Assembly: GCA_006503535.1 (NCBI GenBank)
Contig: QYRS01000011.1
Coordinates: forward strand, 496,001-560,000
Source: Arthrinium phaeospermum
Taxonomy: Eukaryota; Ascomycota; Sordariomycetes; Amphisphaeriales; Apiosporaceae
Length of the DNA stretch: 64,000 bases
Reading direction: 5' to 3'
Shown: positions 36,297-48,275 of the stretch, piece by piece
How the letters are laid out: every line of letters begins with the position of its first letter
Numbering within the stretch: position 1 is the first letter of the stretch
Made by a program: the position numbers and the translations under genes
The notes under the pieces: generated by a model
The model's database searches: none
Told to the model about the DNA's origin: nothing
What the model saw: only the letters and a program-made list of their open reading frames with translations

Positions 36297-39200
36297 GACG
36301 AAGCGTGGAGGAGGTGGATTGGCGGAGGCGAGGCGGGAAACGAAAGCAAAGCAAAACAAACGTTGTCAGTGTTGGCAGCGGCTGGTCGGGACTGGGAAAC
36401 AAGAAGCAAAAACCGCCTCGACGGTCGTAACAACCGGGCATGTAACCTCTTATATCAAAAGGAAGGGGGCCAGGAAAATCCTTTCTCTATACGACAAAAA
36501 TCGTCGGGGCGTACCCCGAGAGGCGCTTGTACCAACTATTGCCTGTGCAACGGGGAGCGCAGGCGTCGTCTGCTAGCTGCTCAAAGTCACCAACGACCCT
36601 GGGCTAGCCGCAACGAGGCCCGGTATTGTGATAGGTAGTAGCTCTCAGTTTTCCCAAGTTCTGGACGGCTTTTGCGCCCCCCTTTGCGTGCAGCCGTCGA
36701 AAACGCAGCTGGGGCGGACTAGCAGGGCCAACAGCCCATGTCGGCTACATGATCGTCAAAAGCGAAACGAGCTGACCCGGCTGACTCGACAGGCCCCCTA
36801 GCCCCCAGCAGAGCCCAGGACTGCAAGACTGCATGCACCATGGCCTCCTTCCCAAAGAGGCAGGGCTCAAGGGGCAACGCGGTACTAGTAGCGCTGCGCT
36901 TTGATGGGGCTAATCCTGCTAGCCTCCGGGCCGGCTCCGGGAGTCCGCCTGGCGTCCCCGCTGCTGAAAAACCTTGAGAAGTCGAGCAGCTCCAGACCCG
37001 GATTGCAAATCACGGACGGCTTTCTGATTGGGCCTGCATACGGTGTCAGGCCACTTTTCTGCTGGCAGATCGGCAGATGTACTTTGACAGCAAACTGGTA
37101 AGTAGTTCGCTTGAACAGACCACACTTTAGTCTCATCAAGCACGTCTTGCGTCTTGTCAAATTTGTCTCCCCTCCCCTATTACCTACTCAATCGCCGTTC
37201 ATTTTCGTCCACTCCACCCAGTCCCAGGATCCAGCAGGATCCGAGCAAATGGTTCGATTTCTGGATTTTCGCCTCCGAATCTCCTCCATCGACTTCCCAA
37301 GATCGATCCGAATCCTCCGGTCAGCCCGCCTCTTTTCCAGAGTTTCCCCCAGATCGCCCTCAGGGGGGCCCGTTCCGTACCTCAATCTTGCATGCACCTC
37401 CACACTTGCTGAGGCCCATAGTGTTCCACCCCCGTGTCTTCCTGTTCCCTTCTTGGGGGAGCATTGTGTTGTCGTACGATTTCACAGTAAGCGTGGTGCT
37501 GAATGTCGAGTCCGGCAAATCTCTAGAGGGCTGCGACCCCTCCCCAGTGCCTATCGATAACACTAGCATTGGCGCGCGTTCGCTAAGGGCAGAGGACGCC
37601 TGGACGCTGAGCATACCGTATTTGACAGCCGAAATTTGATCATGGCTGATCTGGCGCCGCGCTAACGACTATTCGAGCCTCCGAGGCCGTCTGGAGGGAC
37701 TATCGGGCGGGCCCCACCTAAAAGCGACAGGGATGGCCGTTTGAGATTGTCACAAGAGAGATCTCGTACAACATGATTACGACAGCCCTGAATCTGTGTC
37801 CCGGCTCCCCGGGAAGGAGAGCATACCGGCATGGCTGCCCAGCCTTTCCGAGATCTCTTTCCCCATCCACCCATACATCATTATATAGCCCCCCCTGATC
37901 CCCTTATGTTCTTGGCTCTGTTTATTTGCAGCCCATCATTTCCCAGCCGAACATCAACCGCTCATCTGTGTGTTATCTGGAAGGGCGCGCGCCTAGTCTC
38001 GTTCTAGAGACAAGCTAGCACGAAAGCCTTCATTTGCCGCCCCAGGTCGTTGGCCTAAAAAAGCCCTGATGCCATTGCAAGCGTAACGAGGGCTTCTCGC
38101 TGTCGCTCTAGACGAAGGCTAGACAGGAGCGGACGATAACGCGTGCTCGTTTACCACGTGGAAATTCGAACTCAGCACGAAGCACCGGCACCGGCACTGG
38201 CTATCGGTTGTTAGCACAGCACGGCATAATTACAAGCCAGACTATCCGCTTGTTCCGTCTTCGTAGAGAAGGCCATGACGAATTCTTGCCGCTTCGCCTG
38301 ACCTCGCTTGCAAGAATACTTGCCCAATTGTTTTCTTGGTATACTTGAGGCTTTCGCTACAGGAAAATTGGGGTTTACTCTTGAAAACCCCTTCGGCGGT
38401 GGGCTGTAGTATGGAGTAACGAATCGTCTCGGAAAGTTTTACATGCTATCGCATTCGAAAGGGCTGAGATCGATCTCCACTTGAGCGAGTTCCTTGGTGG
38501 CCGTAATATCCCGAGATGGCCTCATGCCCAGGCCCTTACGAGAGACCTTCTGACGGTATATACCCTGATGGCCAGATTGATGCGATATCAGACCTGCTAG
38601 CGGCAGTATAGTAGTATAACTCAATGGTTCACATTTGTGTTAGACATACATAATAAGCGTAGTGGGGATACCACACGCTCTGGGACGGATGGGTCAGAAG
38701 TAGAGGACATTCCATGCTAGCACTGGGCTAGACGACGTACAACGCCTGCCACCCACACACGCCAGAGCGAGGCACAGTGCCCTCGCTAGCACCAAATGGC
38801 AATCTAGGTACATAAGCTAGCTAGTAGGATGTTGGAAATTCGACTAGAGAGTAGCCAATATATGGCTAAGCCGGGAACCGCAGGACGTCTGGAGCCCCAA
38901 CCCACCCCAATAACCTTTGTTTGTCCTGGTTTGGGAACGATACCGGAGATCTTGTCAAGAAATGCCCACTTGTTTTCGAAAATTGAACCCTGATCGCCAG
39001 TCTTGGGGGCGCGTTTGCAGCGGCCCGGCAGTAGCTCTCCAACATGTTCAAGGATGAGTTGGGCGAATATACGCTGAAGGCAGGCAACCTCGCAACCTAA
39101 CGACGCCGATCTCCTCGTCTTGGTGCCTAGCCTTCACGTCTTTTGATTACATGTCCATTTCCGGCTCTTACGGCCTCTCGAGGTCCCAACCTTTTTCAAA

Positions 39201-40347
39201 TTTCACATTCTGTGCCATCCTCGCTAGCAATGCTAGCCCATCAGCTCCAGTCCATGAATTGTTGTGTTTTGTGGCTTCTCGTGATAACCCCCCTCTCGTC
39301 AGCCACTCGGTGTGTAATATATCTGACCTGGCTGCGGTCTTGGCGGCGACGTTGTGGATTTCTTCTTGTATGTATGACAAGATGCCAAGCCTCCTCGAGT
39401 CATGTTTCTTGAGCCGCGATGCTCTTCCCCTGAAACCGGCCCTCAGTAGCGCTGGGTAGCAGTGGGGGTGAATGGTTTGTCCGCACCCGCACCCCCGCCC
39501 GCGGTTCGTCCCCATTCTCCTCGACGCTGTCAAAAAGCCTGACAGGTCCCATTGACAGAACGGGGGCAACTTTGACAATTCTACTGCGGTGGAGGGAGGA
39601 TCGTGCGTTTGTGACTGCCTTGACGGCGGTCCATTTTCCGACTGGGGGACGTCAACCCCAATGGCTCGAGTGTCTCCCGCGGATTATCTGACGCATGTGT
39701 GGCCGGTAATGTGGAATCCCATAAGTAGCGAATTGTTATGCTGTGTATAAGTCTATTGTCCACGCTTTCTTCTGTGTACGTTCACATATTGCCGAGGAGG
39801 ACAACTTACTTCGGACGATCTTGCATCTCTTCCTGGGTCCAATTTATCCCCTTGTGTGTGTCAACATAATTCACCAGCCCGTTTCGAGTTCAGCAGATAT
39901 TGAAGTAATCCATAGACATCGATCATAGCGCGAGATCCTCGATGACTGGAGACATGTGCGACACAACACGATTCTGTTTGGGAGATTCTCTGACCGGCTG
40001 GCTATTCGGGCCGTCCGAAGCACTATACAATAGACAACGGAGTGAGCTCCGTGAAGAGCGTTCTGGCCTGAGGAAGGCTAGAGCAGCTTACCAAGGCGAC
40101 AATGTGTCAACTAAAACCGGAAGACAAAATGACATCTTCCATCTTGGATCCACAAGTAATGATGATGATACAAGTACATGCATGTATGAGTGCCTATACT
40201 AGTTTGTGTTTCACAATAGATATTACATTAATATAATGTACCTTGATGGAGTAGTTTTTAAGTTTATGCTTTGGGTCCGCCTGTTTCACCCCGGATCTAT
40301 TCCCAATCTATATGAGTAAGTGTCTCCAGGCTATAACCTCTCCCGCC
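36297..40347. other. Large gene-poor stretch
   Basis: About 4 kb with no gene I can support, the longest empty region here. Frames at 37111-37639 (plus) and 39151-39578 (both strands) are open but have no domain-like composition, and their opposite strands are equally open. A TATATAG-like word at about 37881-37888 could be a TATA box, but no start codon with a plausible frame follows. Scattered ctagctag-type words are the only pattern. Confidence 0.45.
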
Positions 40348-41546
40348 TCACAGGTACTCCGCGCAAATGACATCGCCGCGAATATCCATGACCTCGGCGA
40401 TGGTGATGTTGGGCAAGATGCCCGCCATCCAAAGCGTGTGGTTCAGGGTGGTGACGTCGCCGCCGCCGTCGCCAAAGTAGGGCACGAAGGCGCTCGCGGG
40501 CAGCGACTTGGGCTGGGCCTGGGTGAGGATGCTGAAGGAGGCGACGTTGGCGCCGCCCATGTCCGTCAGGCGGCCGGCGAGGTCCCGGGCCTGCCACTGC
40601 CACCACAGCCGGTCCAGGTTGGTGTGGTGCATGAAGAAGAGCGGGTCGGCGGGCGAGAGCGCGACGTCGACCATGATGCCGCCCACGGCCATGTGGCCCG
40701 CGATGTGCGGGTCGCCGCCCAGGCAGGCGTTGAGGTCCGCGTAGGTCGCGGCGGCGAGGCACAGGTCCACCTTGGCCTGCGCGACCAGGTTGAACTGCGC
40801 CTGGTCGAGGCCGCGCTGCATGCACATCGGGGCGGCGGCGCGGGTGAAGTCGGACAGCAGCGTGTTGGTGACGTTGGCGAAGGGCCCGTCGACGAGGCAG
40901 CCGTGGGCGTCCGTCTTGTTGCTGCCGAAGCCCGTCTCGGCGTCGAAGATGGACGAGGCGTACAGGGGGGCAGCGGCCTGGTCGGCTTGCTCATCCCAGT
41001 AGCTGCAGCGAGGATTAGTCACGATGGTCTTAAGTCGGGTGACAGGAGAATGATGAAAGGGGAAGACTCACGGTATGACGCCCTTGTAACCACACTCGGA
41101 CCGGAGCAGTGCCTCATGCACGGTTATGAAGTAGCGATGCCACGGGAAAAAGGAGCCCTATCAGATTGTTTGTGATTAGATTGCTGAACTTACTGACTCC
41201 AATGCCAACTTCGGCCGGTGGGACAACTTACAGTAGTGTGAATGTATTGTACTTGGGCGACATGAAGCGCCTGGAGCTCGTCCCAGCGACTGATAGAGCC
41301 GGCATAGCGCGTTTTGGACGGCGTCTCCATCAAGCAAACCTCGGCCTGGAGGAAGTCGTGCTTTTCAGCATCGGTCAGAGCCGTCCTTTCCCCGAAGTCA
41401 GTAACCCAGACAACCAAAAGGGGCGCGTGTTTGGTTTGTGTCCCAGAGGCTTACCAGGCTTTGCGAACTGAAGGGTTTGTGCATGAGCTCGATACAGACT
41501 GAGCAGCTGCCAGAAGCAACACTGCCAAGGACGCAATCTTGAACAT
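40348..41546 (-). CDS. Secreted short tyrosinase (type 3 dicopper oxidase)
   Basis: Oxidises phenols to o-quinones using a paired copper centre. Four exons: complement of 41455-41546, 41232-41385, 41072-41157 and 40348-41002, all phases consistent, 328 residues. The N-terminus is a signal peptide (MFKIASLAVLLLAAAQS, then VSSSC). The CuA ligands are His72, His80 and His89 (ALHV, YIHTT, PWHRYF; spacing 8 and 9), and intron 2 falls exactly between the second and third. The CuB ligands are His210 and His214 (DPHIAGHMA) and the HH pair at 236-237 (FFMHHTNLDRLWW). The protein ends about 85 residues after the HH pair, so the long C-terminal lid domain of latent tyrosinases is absent, as in short secreted fungal forms. 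Several N-x-T/S sites are present. TATATAAGG lies at about 41694-41703, 150 bp upstream. Confidence 0.93.
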
Positions 41547-43877
41547 TCTGGGTAGCTGGCGAATATACTCGAGAACAAAGGGACAGGGGCCAATTTGGAA
41601 ATTAGCGGTACTCGGGGCAGATTCCGGCAGTATAAGAGAACGATGACAGGTATCGCAGCCTGGTTATTGTTTCTTGTCGCCCTTCCGTCCTCCTTATATA
41701 TACACTGATCCTTTCAACGCATGACGTCAAAGACGCAAAGACGATAGCACCCTATCTTCAGCAGGATCGTCCATCGTGGGTGCTATGTGGGCCAGTGGCT
41801 ATCGGTCCGCAAGGGCAACAAATATACTCGAACCGATGTCGGCTCGTAAAATATTCTCGCACGTGCGGGAACTGAACGAGCTCCTGTCTAGATCCAGCTG
41901 GTTCTCCGATGCATGGTGATGGATATACGGACCATCGGGCGCGCCGCTCGGAAGCCTGGAAGTCCCAATACCGAGAAGACTAAGTGAATGCAGGGAAAAA
42001 ACAACGTCGAAGTGGCAGTGAGAAAATATAAACCCCCCACTCCCCTTACGGGGCTTCCCGCGCGTGCCTGACTCGACCCGATCGGTCCATCCTTGTACGA
42101 ACACATGGTCGGCGGCTAGATCTCGGGAGTACCCCTGCCATTCTACTTAGATACGATGTTGCAATGCAGATTCGATCGGTTTTCTGCATCCTCTTGGCCA
42201 AGGAAAACCCTATCTTGCATCTTGGCGTGTCAAGGCGGCAGCCAGGGGTCAACGGCAACTGCCGGGTTGGGACCACAACTTAAACATCAGGTAGGGGTAA
42301 GCCGGGCCACTTTTGATTAACAAGTCGTATACGGAGCACAGCCAAAGTGAACCTCGATTCACGGCCCAGTAACTGGGCTTATCGTTGCATCGATCCGGGA
42401 GGGCATCCCGGTTCTGGTCCCACATACGGCAGCGCTACCCTTCGTTCACGCACCTGCAGTGCTACTACTGTGCTGCTACCCAAGAGTTGCGATTCAGGAT
42501 ATAGACGCCTGAGCCTCTCAGCTTTCAGCTCTCGGTTCTCGGTGGATGCAAAACTCTTTGCTCTTGTGGATTCTACGTAGCTATTACCATGTTCATCCCT
42601 TCTTTGCAACGACAGCAAGATACAATGGGGGCATATCCTGCCTGCACCGCTTTAAGCGACAGGGGTCAAGTAGCGCACGAAAATTTGCCAGGACAATGTT
42701 CGAAACAGATGTATACTCTTGCCATCCAAATACTGTAACGCTCTGGGCTTGTGTCTCCTCCAGCCCCTGATGGTGCCCATTACCTGAAAGTTCCATGGCG
42801 TCGAAGTTCTCCCACGGACTCTGACGCTTCGGCGTACCTTGCGGGCTCGGAACCCACCAAGCATTCTGAGCCGGCCTGGGCTCGGGATCACGATATGTCT
42901 GTGGAGCGGCCTGCACGGACCCGTCGACACAGGCTTGGGCATGTGGACTTTTCCTCGGCCGGCTCCGCATGATGGATAACAGGAGAGCCGCGAGGATGCC
43001 GATCACGGCCACGCTTCCGGTACGGTGTGCCCATCCCCGATATGATAATAACCGTGGGCTTCTGCGCGCAGTTCGTCGTCACCCGACTTGCCTCCTGCGT
43101 GGCTACATAGTGGATGGGAGGGTAAGCCGAAGAATTCCCCCGAGCCTCCCGCGTAGAAGACTTGATGGTTTGTAAGCCGGCGGGGACTGATTGGTTGGCG
43201 GGCATCCTGAGAGCTGGGTGGTATTTGCCCTCAAATTGCGTGCTTTGGAGATGCTGACCGAAAAACAGATACTGCCGATTTCACAATTGCTTACCATAGA
43301 GTCGAAAATGCCGCAAGACACCGCGGGGATCAATACTATTCTTGTATATCCACCCATCTGCGCAGGATAACTGGGCCTCATGAACAAGAGAACCCACACC
43401 GGCCGTGAGAGTCGGCATTTGGGCCTGTCAGGCAGCTGCCCACGTTCGAACGTCCGTATATTCTACCATTCGTGTTGAACAGGGGCTAATACGCCCCACC
43501 CATATGTGTATATAAGACCTGGAAGTCCCCCGGACTTCCATCCCTAGATCTGCTGTTCAATCCAACGGTGTTACCCTTCTACTTCTCACAATTCGATCTG
43601 GGAGGGCCCATTCGGGGCCAGACCCGTCGGTGCGTCGGTGTAGGAGCTCTCATTGGCCCGTCTTGATCAAGGAGTCCACACGGGCCCCCTACGGAACGCC
43701 TGACTAACATCCGCGTATGACCTCTGATTTGTCATCGGACTGCATACTCAATACTCATTACTCACCAGGGACTTAGAGTTTGACGTCCCTTCCCCCCCTC
43801 TCCCCCTTTTGTGACGAAGCAGCAAGCCACAACGCACTGCCTGTCGTCTTTCTGGGATCCTCGAACCTAAAGGACGC
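41547..43877. other. Intergenic between divergent tyrosinase and epoxide hydrolase-like genes
   Basis: About 2.3 kb holding both promoters. Besides the tyrosinase TATA box, a TATATAAG word is at about 43509-43516 on the plus strand, pointing towards the gene at 43878. No other gene is seen. Confidence 0.5.
41694..41703 (-). promoter_or_regulatory. Putative TATA box of the tyrosinase gene
   Basis: The minus strand reads TATATATAAGG here, about 150 bases before the tyrosinase ATG at 41546. The distance leaves room for a normal leader. Based on sequence match and position only. Confidence 0.5.
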
Positions 43878-45013
43878 TTGGAAAATGCATCAGCCCAGCA
43901 CTTCCCAGGATACCACTATTACTGCAGCGGCAGTAGGGGGGAGACTAGAAGACTAACGACGGCAGACGGCACGAACTACGTCTACAGCTACTCCCCCGCC
44001 GCCAACGCGTCGCGGCCGACATTCCTTCTCCTCCACGGCTACCCTTCGTCCCGCCACGGCTGGCGACACCAGCTGCGCGCCCTCGCGCAGCTCGGCTACG
44101 GGGTGCTGGCCCCGGACCTGCTGGGCATGGGCGACAGCGACAAGCCCACCGCTCCCGAGGCCTACCGCTCGAAGCGCATCAGCGGGCACCTGAAGGAGCT
44201 GCTGGACCACGAGTCGCTGCGCCGAGTCATCGGCGTCGGCCACGACTGGGGCGTCGCCGTGCTGTCCAAAGTGGCCGTGTGGCACCCCGCCGTGTTCTCG
44301 GGCCTCGTCTTCCTGAGCTCGGCGTACTTCCCGCCCGGCGTCTTCTTCGACTTGGACGCGGTCAACCGCAAGACCCTGGGTACGCTGGGATACACGCAGT
44401 ATGGGTATTGGTACTTCTTCAACACATATAACGCAGGACGTCTCATTAGTGAAAAGGTTGGTTATGGTTCATTGTTCCGCACCCCTTCTTTGAGACAGGG
44501 TGGGATAAAGAGAACAAAGACTGACAGGGACATACAAAAACCCAGCTCGAGTCTTTCTTCCATCTACTATATCATGCCGACGCAGCACAATGGGGCCAAA
44601 ACTTCGCCATGATCGGCGCCGCTCGCGCCTGGCTCCACGCTGGCAATATTCAACCGCTTCCCATGTGGCTGACGGAGGAAGACAAATCCCTATGGCTGCG
44701 TCTCTACAGCCAGTCCGACGCGACCGAGTCGTCTTTGAGCTACTACCGTGCGGTTATGCGCGGCATCTTCGATGAGGACGAGGCGGTACTGAGTGACGAG
44801 GACAGGAAGCTCAAGGTTCCCGTTGTCGGCATCGGAGGCGCGAAAGACCAGGTCTCCATCCCGGCAGACATGACGGCCGTCACGAAACCGTATACTACCA
44901 ACGGCTACACGGAGCATGTGCTAGATGCTGGACATTGGGTCATGCTTGAGCAAAAGGAAAAAGTCACGTCCATCCTGGCAGAGTTTGCTGCGTCACTCAC
45001 GGCCGATAATTGA
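43878..45013 (+). CDS. Epoxide hydrolase-like alpha/beta hydrolase, start codon not found
   Basis: Two exons, the open frame 43878-44456 and then 44546-45013, separated by an 89-nt intron at phase 0. It carries HGYPS (oxyanion), GVGHDWGVAVLS (Asp nucleophile), a GLVFLSSAYFPPG segment, a cap region with Tyr-rich helices, a candidate acid in GGAKDQVSIP, and the catalytic His in DAGHWVMLEQ. The body is complete, but no in-frame ATG precedes HGYPS: position 43878 is a TTG, the nearest ATG (43885) is in another frame and stops soon, and no canonical intron I tried joins it in phase. A CTAAC branch-like word plus CAG at about 43953-43966 suggests a 5' intron ending there. So the true start may lie in a missed upstream exon, or the gene has lost its start. 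Unlike the gene at 8003-9100 it is only distantly similar in sequence. Confidence 0.72.
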
Positions 45014-45297
45014 TTTCCAACATATAGGCAACCTCTTTGGACAGCTAGACGGAGGCAAGCTGTTTGTAGAACAAAGAAGTTGTTCTATAGCTAGGGAGTC
45101 ACACAATGTTATTGTAGGTGCGTATTTGTACAGTTTGCACATCTACAAAACAGGCGGACTGTCATACTTCGATTTGGTAAGAGGATATAAGAAGTCAAGA
45201 TGGCTATGGTTCTAGGTAGTGCACAGCTTCATCAGCATCGGATCTTCTCCATTACTCAACCGTTAAGCACCTGAACCCATTCTGCCGCTTCACGAAT

Positions 45298-46179
45298 ATG
45301 GCTTCCAACAAGCCCAACGCCGTCCTGTCTTTTCTCCCACTGGATGGCGGCGGATCGACGGTCCGGGTCCGGGTAGACAACCTCATCCGGTATGTAAAGA
45401 TACCAAGTATTGTTCTTGACCATGAGCCTGACGTCTTAGGCGGCCCCAACCCGAAGGTCCTGGCGCTCGACTATCCGAGCGGAGTGAAGTGCCTCGAGAT
45501 ATACCGGGGACCCGTGCTATCTATCCGGCCCCTCCAGTTTGAACTCAAAGGGGTCGAGGGGGTTTCGCTTCCCGTCTCACACGACTACGAGACCTTCGAG
45601 ATAGTTGAGCCACTGCTCACGGGCGTCCGCGACCGAATTCGCGTGGTGAAGCACCCCGATCTCGAGAAACATGGCAAAATGGTTATGAAGATCGCCGAGA
45701 TGCCCGAGAACTGGATATCGCCAGACGGCACTGTGCCTGACAGCCTGGCCCACCAAGAAACCAGCATCGCAAAAGAGGTCCGGATGCAGCGCGAGATCGT
45801 CTCCCTGGGCCTCGGCCTCGCCCCCGAGATCATCGGGCTGGTCACGGAGAAAGGTCGCGGGGTCATCGGCTTTCTCATGGAGTATCTGGAGGGCGCGCGC
45901 TCCTTCAACCAGCTGAGTAGGGAGGGAGTCATGATGACCAATGCTGAGAAGGAGGGCTTTCGCCACGCGCTGAGGCTGTTGCACGATCATGGGTTCGTCC
46001 ACGGCGACATCAACTCGGGCAACCTCATGCGCCGTCCGAACGGGCCTCCCATGATGATTGATTACGAAAAGGCGCAGCGGGTCGATGACGAGGGACATGT
46101 CGAGGGGTTTCCTAACAAGTCCCAGGAGATTGAACGGGAGACTCTGAAGTCGTGGATGGACATTCTCTCAGGTCTGTAA
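45298..46179 (+). CDS. Protein-kinase-like/phosphotransferase-fold protein
   Basis: Intronless, 293 residues, ATG at 45298. The C-terminal half has the core of a kinase-like fold: a conserved-looking GFLMEYLEGARSF hinge, the catalytic loop HGFVHGDINSGNLMRR (HGD and downstream Asn, as in aminoglycoside-phosphotransferase and lipopolysaccharide-kinase types), and a metal-binding segment MMIDYEKAQ where DFG is replaced by DYE. A Lys in VMKIAEM may serve as the nucleotide-binding lysine. The first roughly 100 residues are a separate, unrecognised beta-rich part. There is no signal or membrane segment. The substrate, protein or small molecule, cannot be inferred. It starts about 280 bp after the hydrolase, on the same strand. 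Confidence 0.8.
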   Translation: MASNKPNAVLSFLPLDGGGSTVRVRVDNLIRYVKIPSIVLDHEPDVLGGPNPKVLALDYPSGVKCLEIYRGPVLSIRPLQFELKGVEGVSLPVSHDYETFEIVEPLLTGVRDRIRVVKHPDLEKHGKMVMKIAEMPENWISPDGTVPDSLAHQETSIAKEVRMQREIVSLGLGLAPEIIGLVTEKGRGVIGFLMEYLEGARSFNQLSREGVMMTNAEKEGFRHALRLLHDHGFVHGDINSGNLMRRPNGPPMMIDYEKAQRVDDEGHVEGFPNKSQEIERETLKSWMDILSGL

Positions 46180-46580
46180 CCATTCGGCCACTCATCTCCG
46201 ACGAAAATGCCATGTTGCTTGCGCCAGAAGAACGTGAGAGAGAGGAGTTTTGAGTAGTAGATGGAGAAATAGACAGAATATCAAGAACTTAACAGAGATG
46301 TGTACCTCATATACAGGGGATTGGCTACTGTGGCGTTTGCTCCTAGCTTTGAACTAAATGATCCGTGATAGACCATCATAGAAACGAAAATCGCCGATAC
46401 ATCTATATGTAGTTGTTGGCATAGCATGAACTGAATACAAGGCCTATCTTCGCACAAGAAGTCCATCAATTACCCATCCGAGGCAGCCTGGACCAATAGC
46501 CATGTTTTGCAAGCTAAATATATCGAAACTCGTCACAAAGCAACTATACATCACAGCTGGTTGCTACTGCAGCATGGGAT
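46180..46580. other. Convergent 3' flanks
   Basis: About 400 bp of 3' untranslated DNA between the kinase-like gene and the Gly/Tyr-rich gene. Nothing else is seen. Confidence 0.5.
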
Positions 46581-47433
46581 CTAGTAATAACCGTCACCGT
46601 CGTTGAGGTAGTAGTCATCTCCATCGTCGTTGCAGTAATCATCGTAACTGCCGCCATCGTAGCCGCCGCCATCGTAGCCGCCGCCATCGTAGCCGCCGCC
46701 ACCGTAGCCACCGCCACCATCGTAGCCGCCGCCACCGTAACCGCCGTCATTGTGGCTATCGTATCTGTCGTCTGCGCTGGCGTCGCCCTCACCGCCTTCG
46801 TCTTGTCCCTCATCAACTTCTTCGAAGTAATGACCATGGCTCTCCTCTTGCTGACGGGTCCCCTGAGAGCCATGACGGTCGTATGCGTCAAGGTAGCCTC
46901 GGTGGGTACTACCGACTTGTTAGAGATCATGATTTCAAGTCATTGTGTATGGCATTACGATTGCCTACCTGTTCTCATCCAAATCGCGACTTGCTTGACC
47001 GTAGTAATCATTGCGAGGGTTCGAGTTACTATGAGGAGCCGACGACGCGCTGCGGGTCTGCTGATCGTCGTTGCCTACATGGTCTTCGCGAACTGAGGTG
47101 TAACGGGTGCCGTTGGGTGCCGTGTAGGTGCTTCTGCCTCGGCCATCGTTGTAGTAGGTGCTACCGTCGGGGTTCCGGTAGTAGTAGCCGCCATCTCTGT
47201 GACGACATTAGATCTCGAGGTTGGCGAAGATCTCAGGTCGATACGTACTGATTTGAGTAGTGGTAGTTGTTACGGTTTGCTACCGAATCTCCGTAATCGC
47301 GGTGGCAGTAGTGATTGCCCTGCAAGTCTGGTCAGAGCGTCTGGATCAGGATTCAAACGAAGTGTCGCTGGTCTACCTGGTTATTGGTACCAGACGAGGT
47401 GATCTTGTAGCCTTGGTCGTTCTGGCTAGGCAT
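46581..47433 (-). CDS. Gly/Tyr/Asp-rich repeat protein of fungal-specific type
   Basis: Four exons, complement of 47377-47433 (57 nt), 47249-47319 (71 nt), 46969-47196 and 46581-46908; all donors are GTA and phases agree, giving 227 residues. Because the exons are short the gene is easily missed. The N-terminal part (GYKITSSGTNNQ, GNHYCHRDYGD, YHYSNQDGGYYYRNPDGSTYY, NDGRG) matches a pattern I associate with small conserved proteins of filamentous fungi of unknown function. After an acidic Gln/Glu linker come about six near-perfect GGGYDGG/GGGYGGG units (DNA about 46640-46745), then a DDYCNDDGDDYY tail. There is no signal peptide. The repeat would be flexible and adhesive or phase-separating; that is inference. 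Confidence 0.82.
46640..46745. repeat. In-frame 12/15-bp tandem repeat encoding GGGYDGG units
   Basis: The plus strand shows repeated gtagccgccgcc(atc) units, which on the minus strand encode Gly-Gly-Gly-Tyr-Asp/Gly blocks in the last exon of the Gly/Tyr-rich gene. Units differ by few substitutions, so copy number is probably variable between strains. Confidence 0.85.
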
Positions 47434-48275
47434 CTTTGTGGCAGGAACGAGGACCGCTTCGTAAGCAAATGTAGTTCTGAAATGCAGCAGTATGTTGAAA
47501 CAATGGGTGGAGGAATTGTTGAGATGATGTGGCAAAGGAATGGAAGTGATTTCAGCACCAAATCACTTCAGTGGTCGCATCCAACATACGCGAGATCAAT
47601 GTTGCATGGATGACCAGTGAGTAAGTCGGGTCTTTGTTGGGGCCAGCATTTTGTGGTTGGTAAAGGCCTAACTAGTTGCCATGTGGACAAACGTCTCAGG
47701 AGTTGGGTAGGAAGCCTTTCTGCTCCTTCCCGAAACGGTGGAGTCAGGAACCAAATGGCAGGAACAAACATGTGTTTTGGCTGTCTGACTCACAAACAAC
47801 CTAAAAATGGAGCTGCCGGAGTTAGTAGCCAGCCAATTGCTCTGGAAAACAGCACATGAGCCTGGAAGGCACATACAGTCTGTTATATGTAGATGTACAC
47901 ATTCTACTTTCTTCGATCTGAGTGTAGCAATAGCCACTAAAATCGCCTCGGTGTTGTACGTTTGATATCGGCAAAAGCAGTTACGAGCACAGCGCCTGTA
48001 TTCAGCTACATGAGGAAACTAGAAGCTTGCAGTAATAATACATACTAAACCCAGAGATAGGCATAAATATGAAAAAGGAAAAGAGAACAGAACAGAACAT
48101 GGAACCTCTATGAACCCCCTTATCTCTCACCAAAGACCACAAAACAACGATCTATCCAGCCAAATGAAATACATAAAGAAAAGAAAAAGAAGACGAGAAG
48201 GAAAAGACGAAAGGAGAATGTCGTTTATCATCATCTCATGAGCAGGCCGCAGATAGAAGCAAAAGATCTCAGCTC
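47434..48275. other. Intergenic, no gene seen
   Basis: About 840 bp holding the promoter of the Gly/Tyr-rich gene and the 3' flank of the secreted protein gene, including an A-rich stretch at about 48060-48230. Confidence 0.5.

Noticed and set aside
37111..37639. Two overlapping plus-strand frames of 149 and 161 codons
   Set aside because: Both frames are open over the same DNA, both Pro/Ser-rich, with no recognised domain; no evidence to choose a real one.
40312..41175. 287-codon plus-strand frame over the tyrosinase
   Set aside because: Shadow of the GC-rich tyrosinase exon on the other strand; it is made of Gly/Val/Arg repeats and lacks conserved features.
46544..46930. 128-codon minus frame rich in Ala-Thr-Met and a plus-strand Val/Ile-rich frame
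   Set aside because: Out-of-frame readings of the GGGYDGG repeat exon; the frame that connects by splicing to the conserved N-terminus is the Gly/Tyr one.
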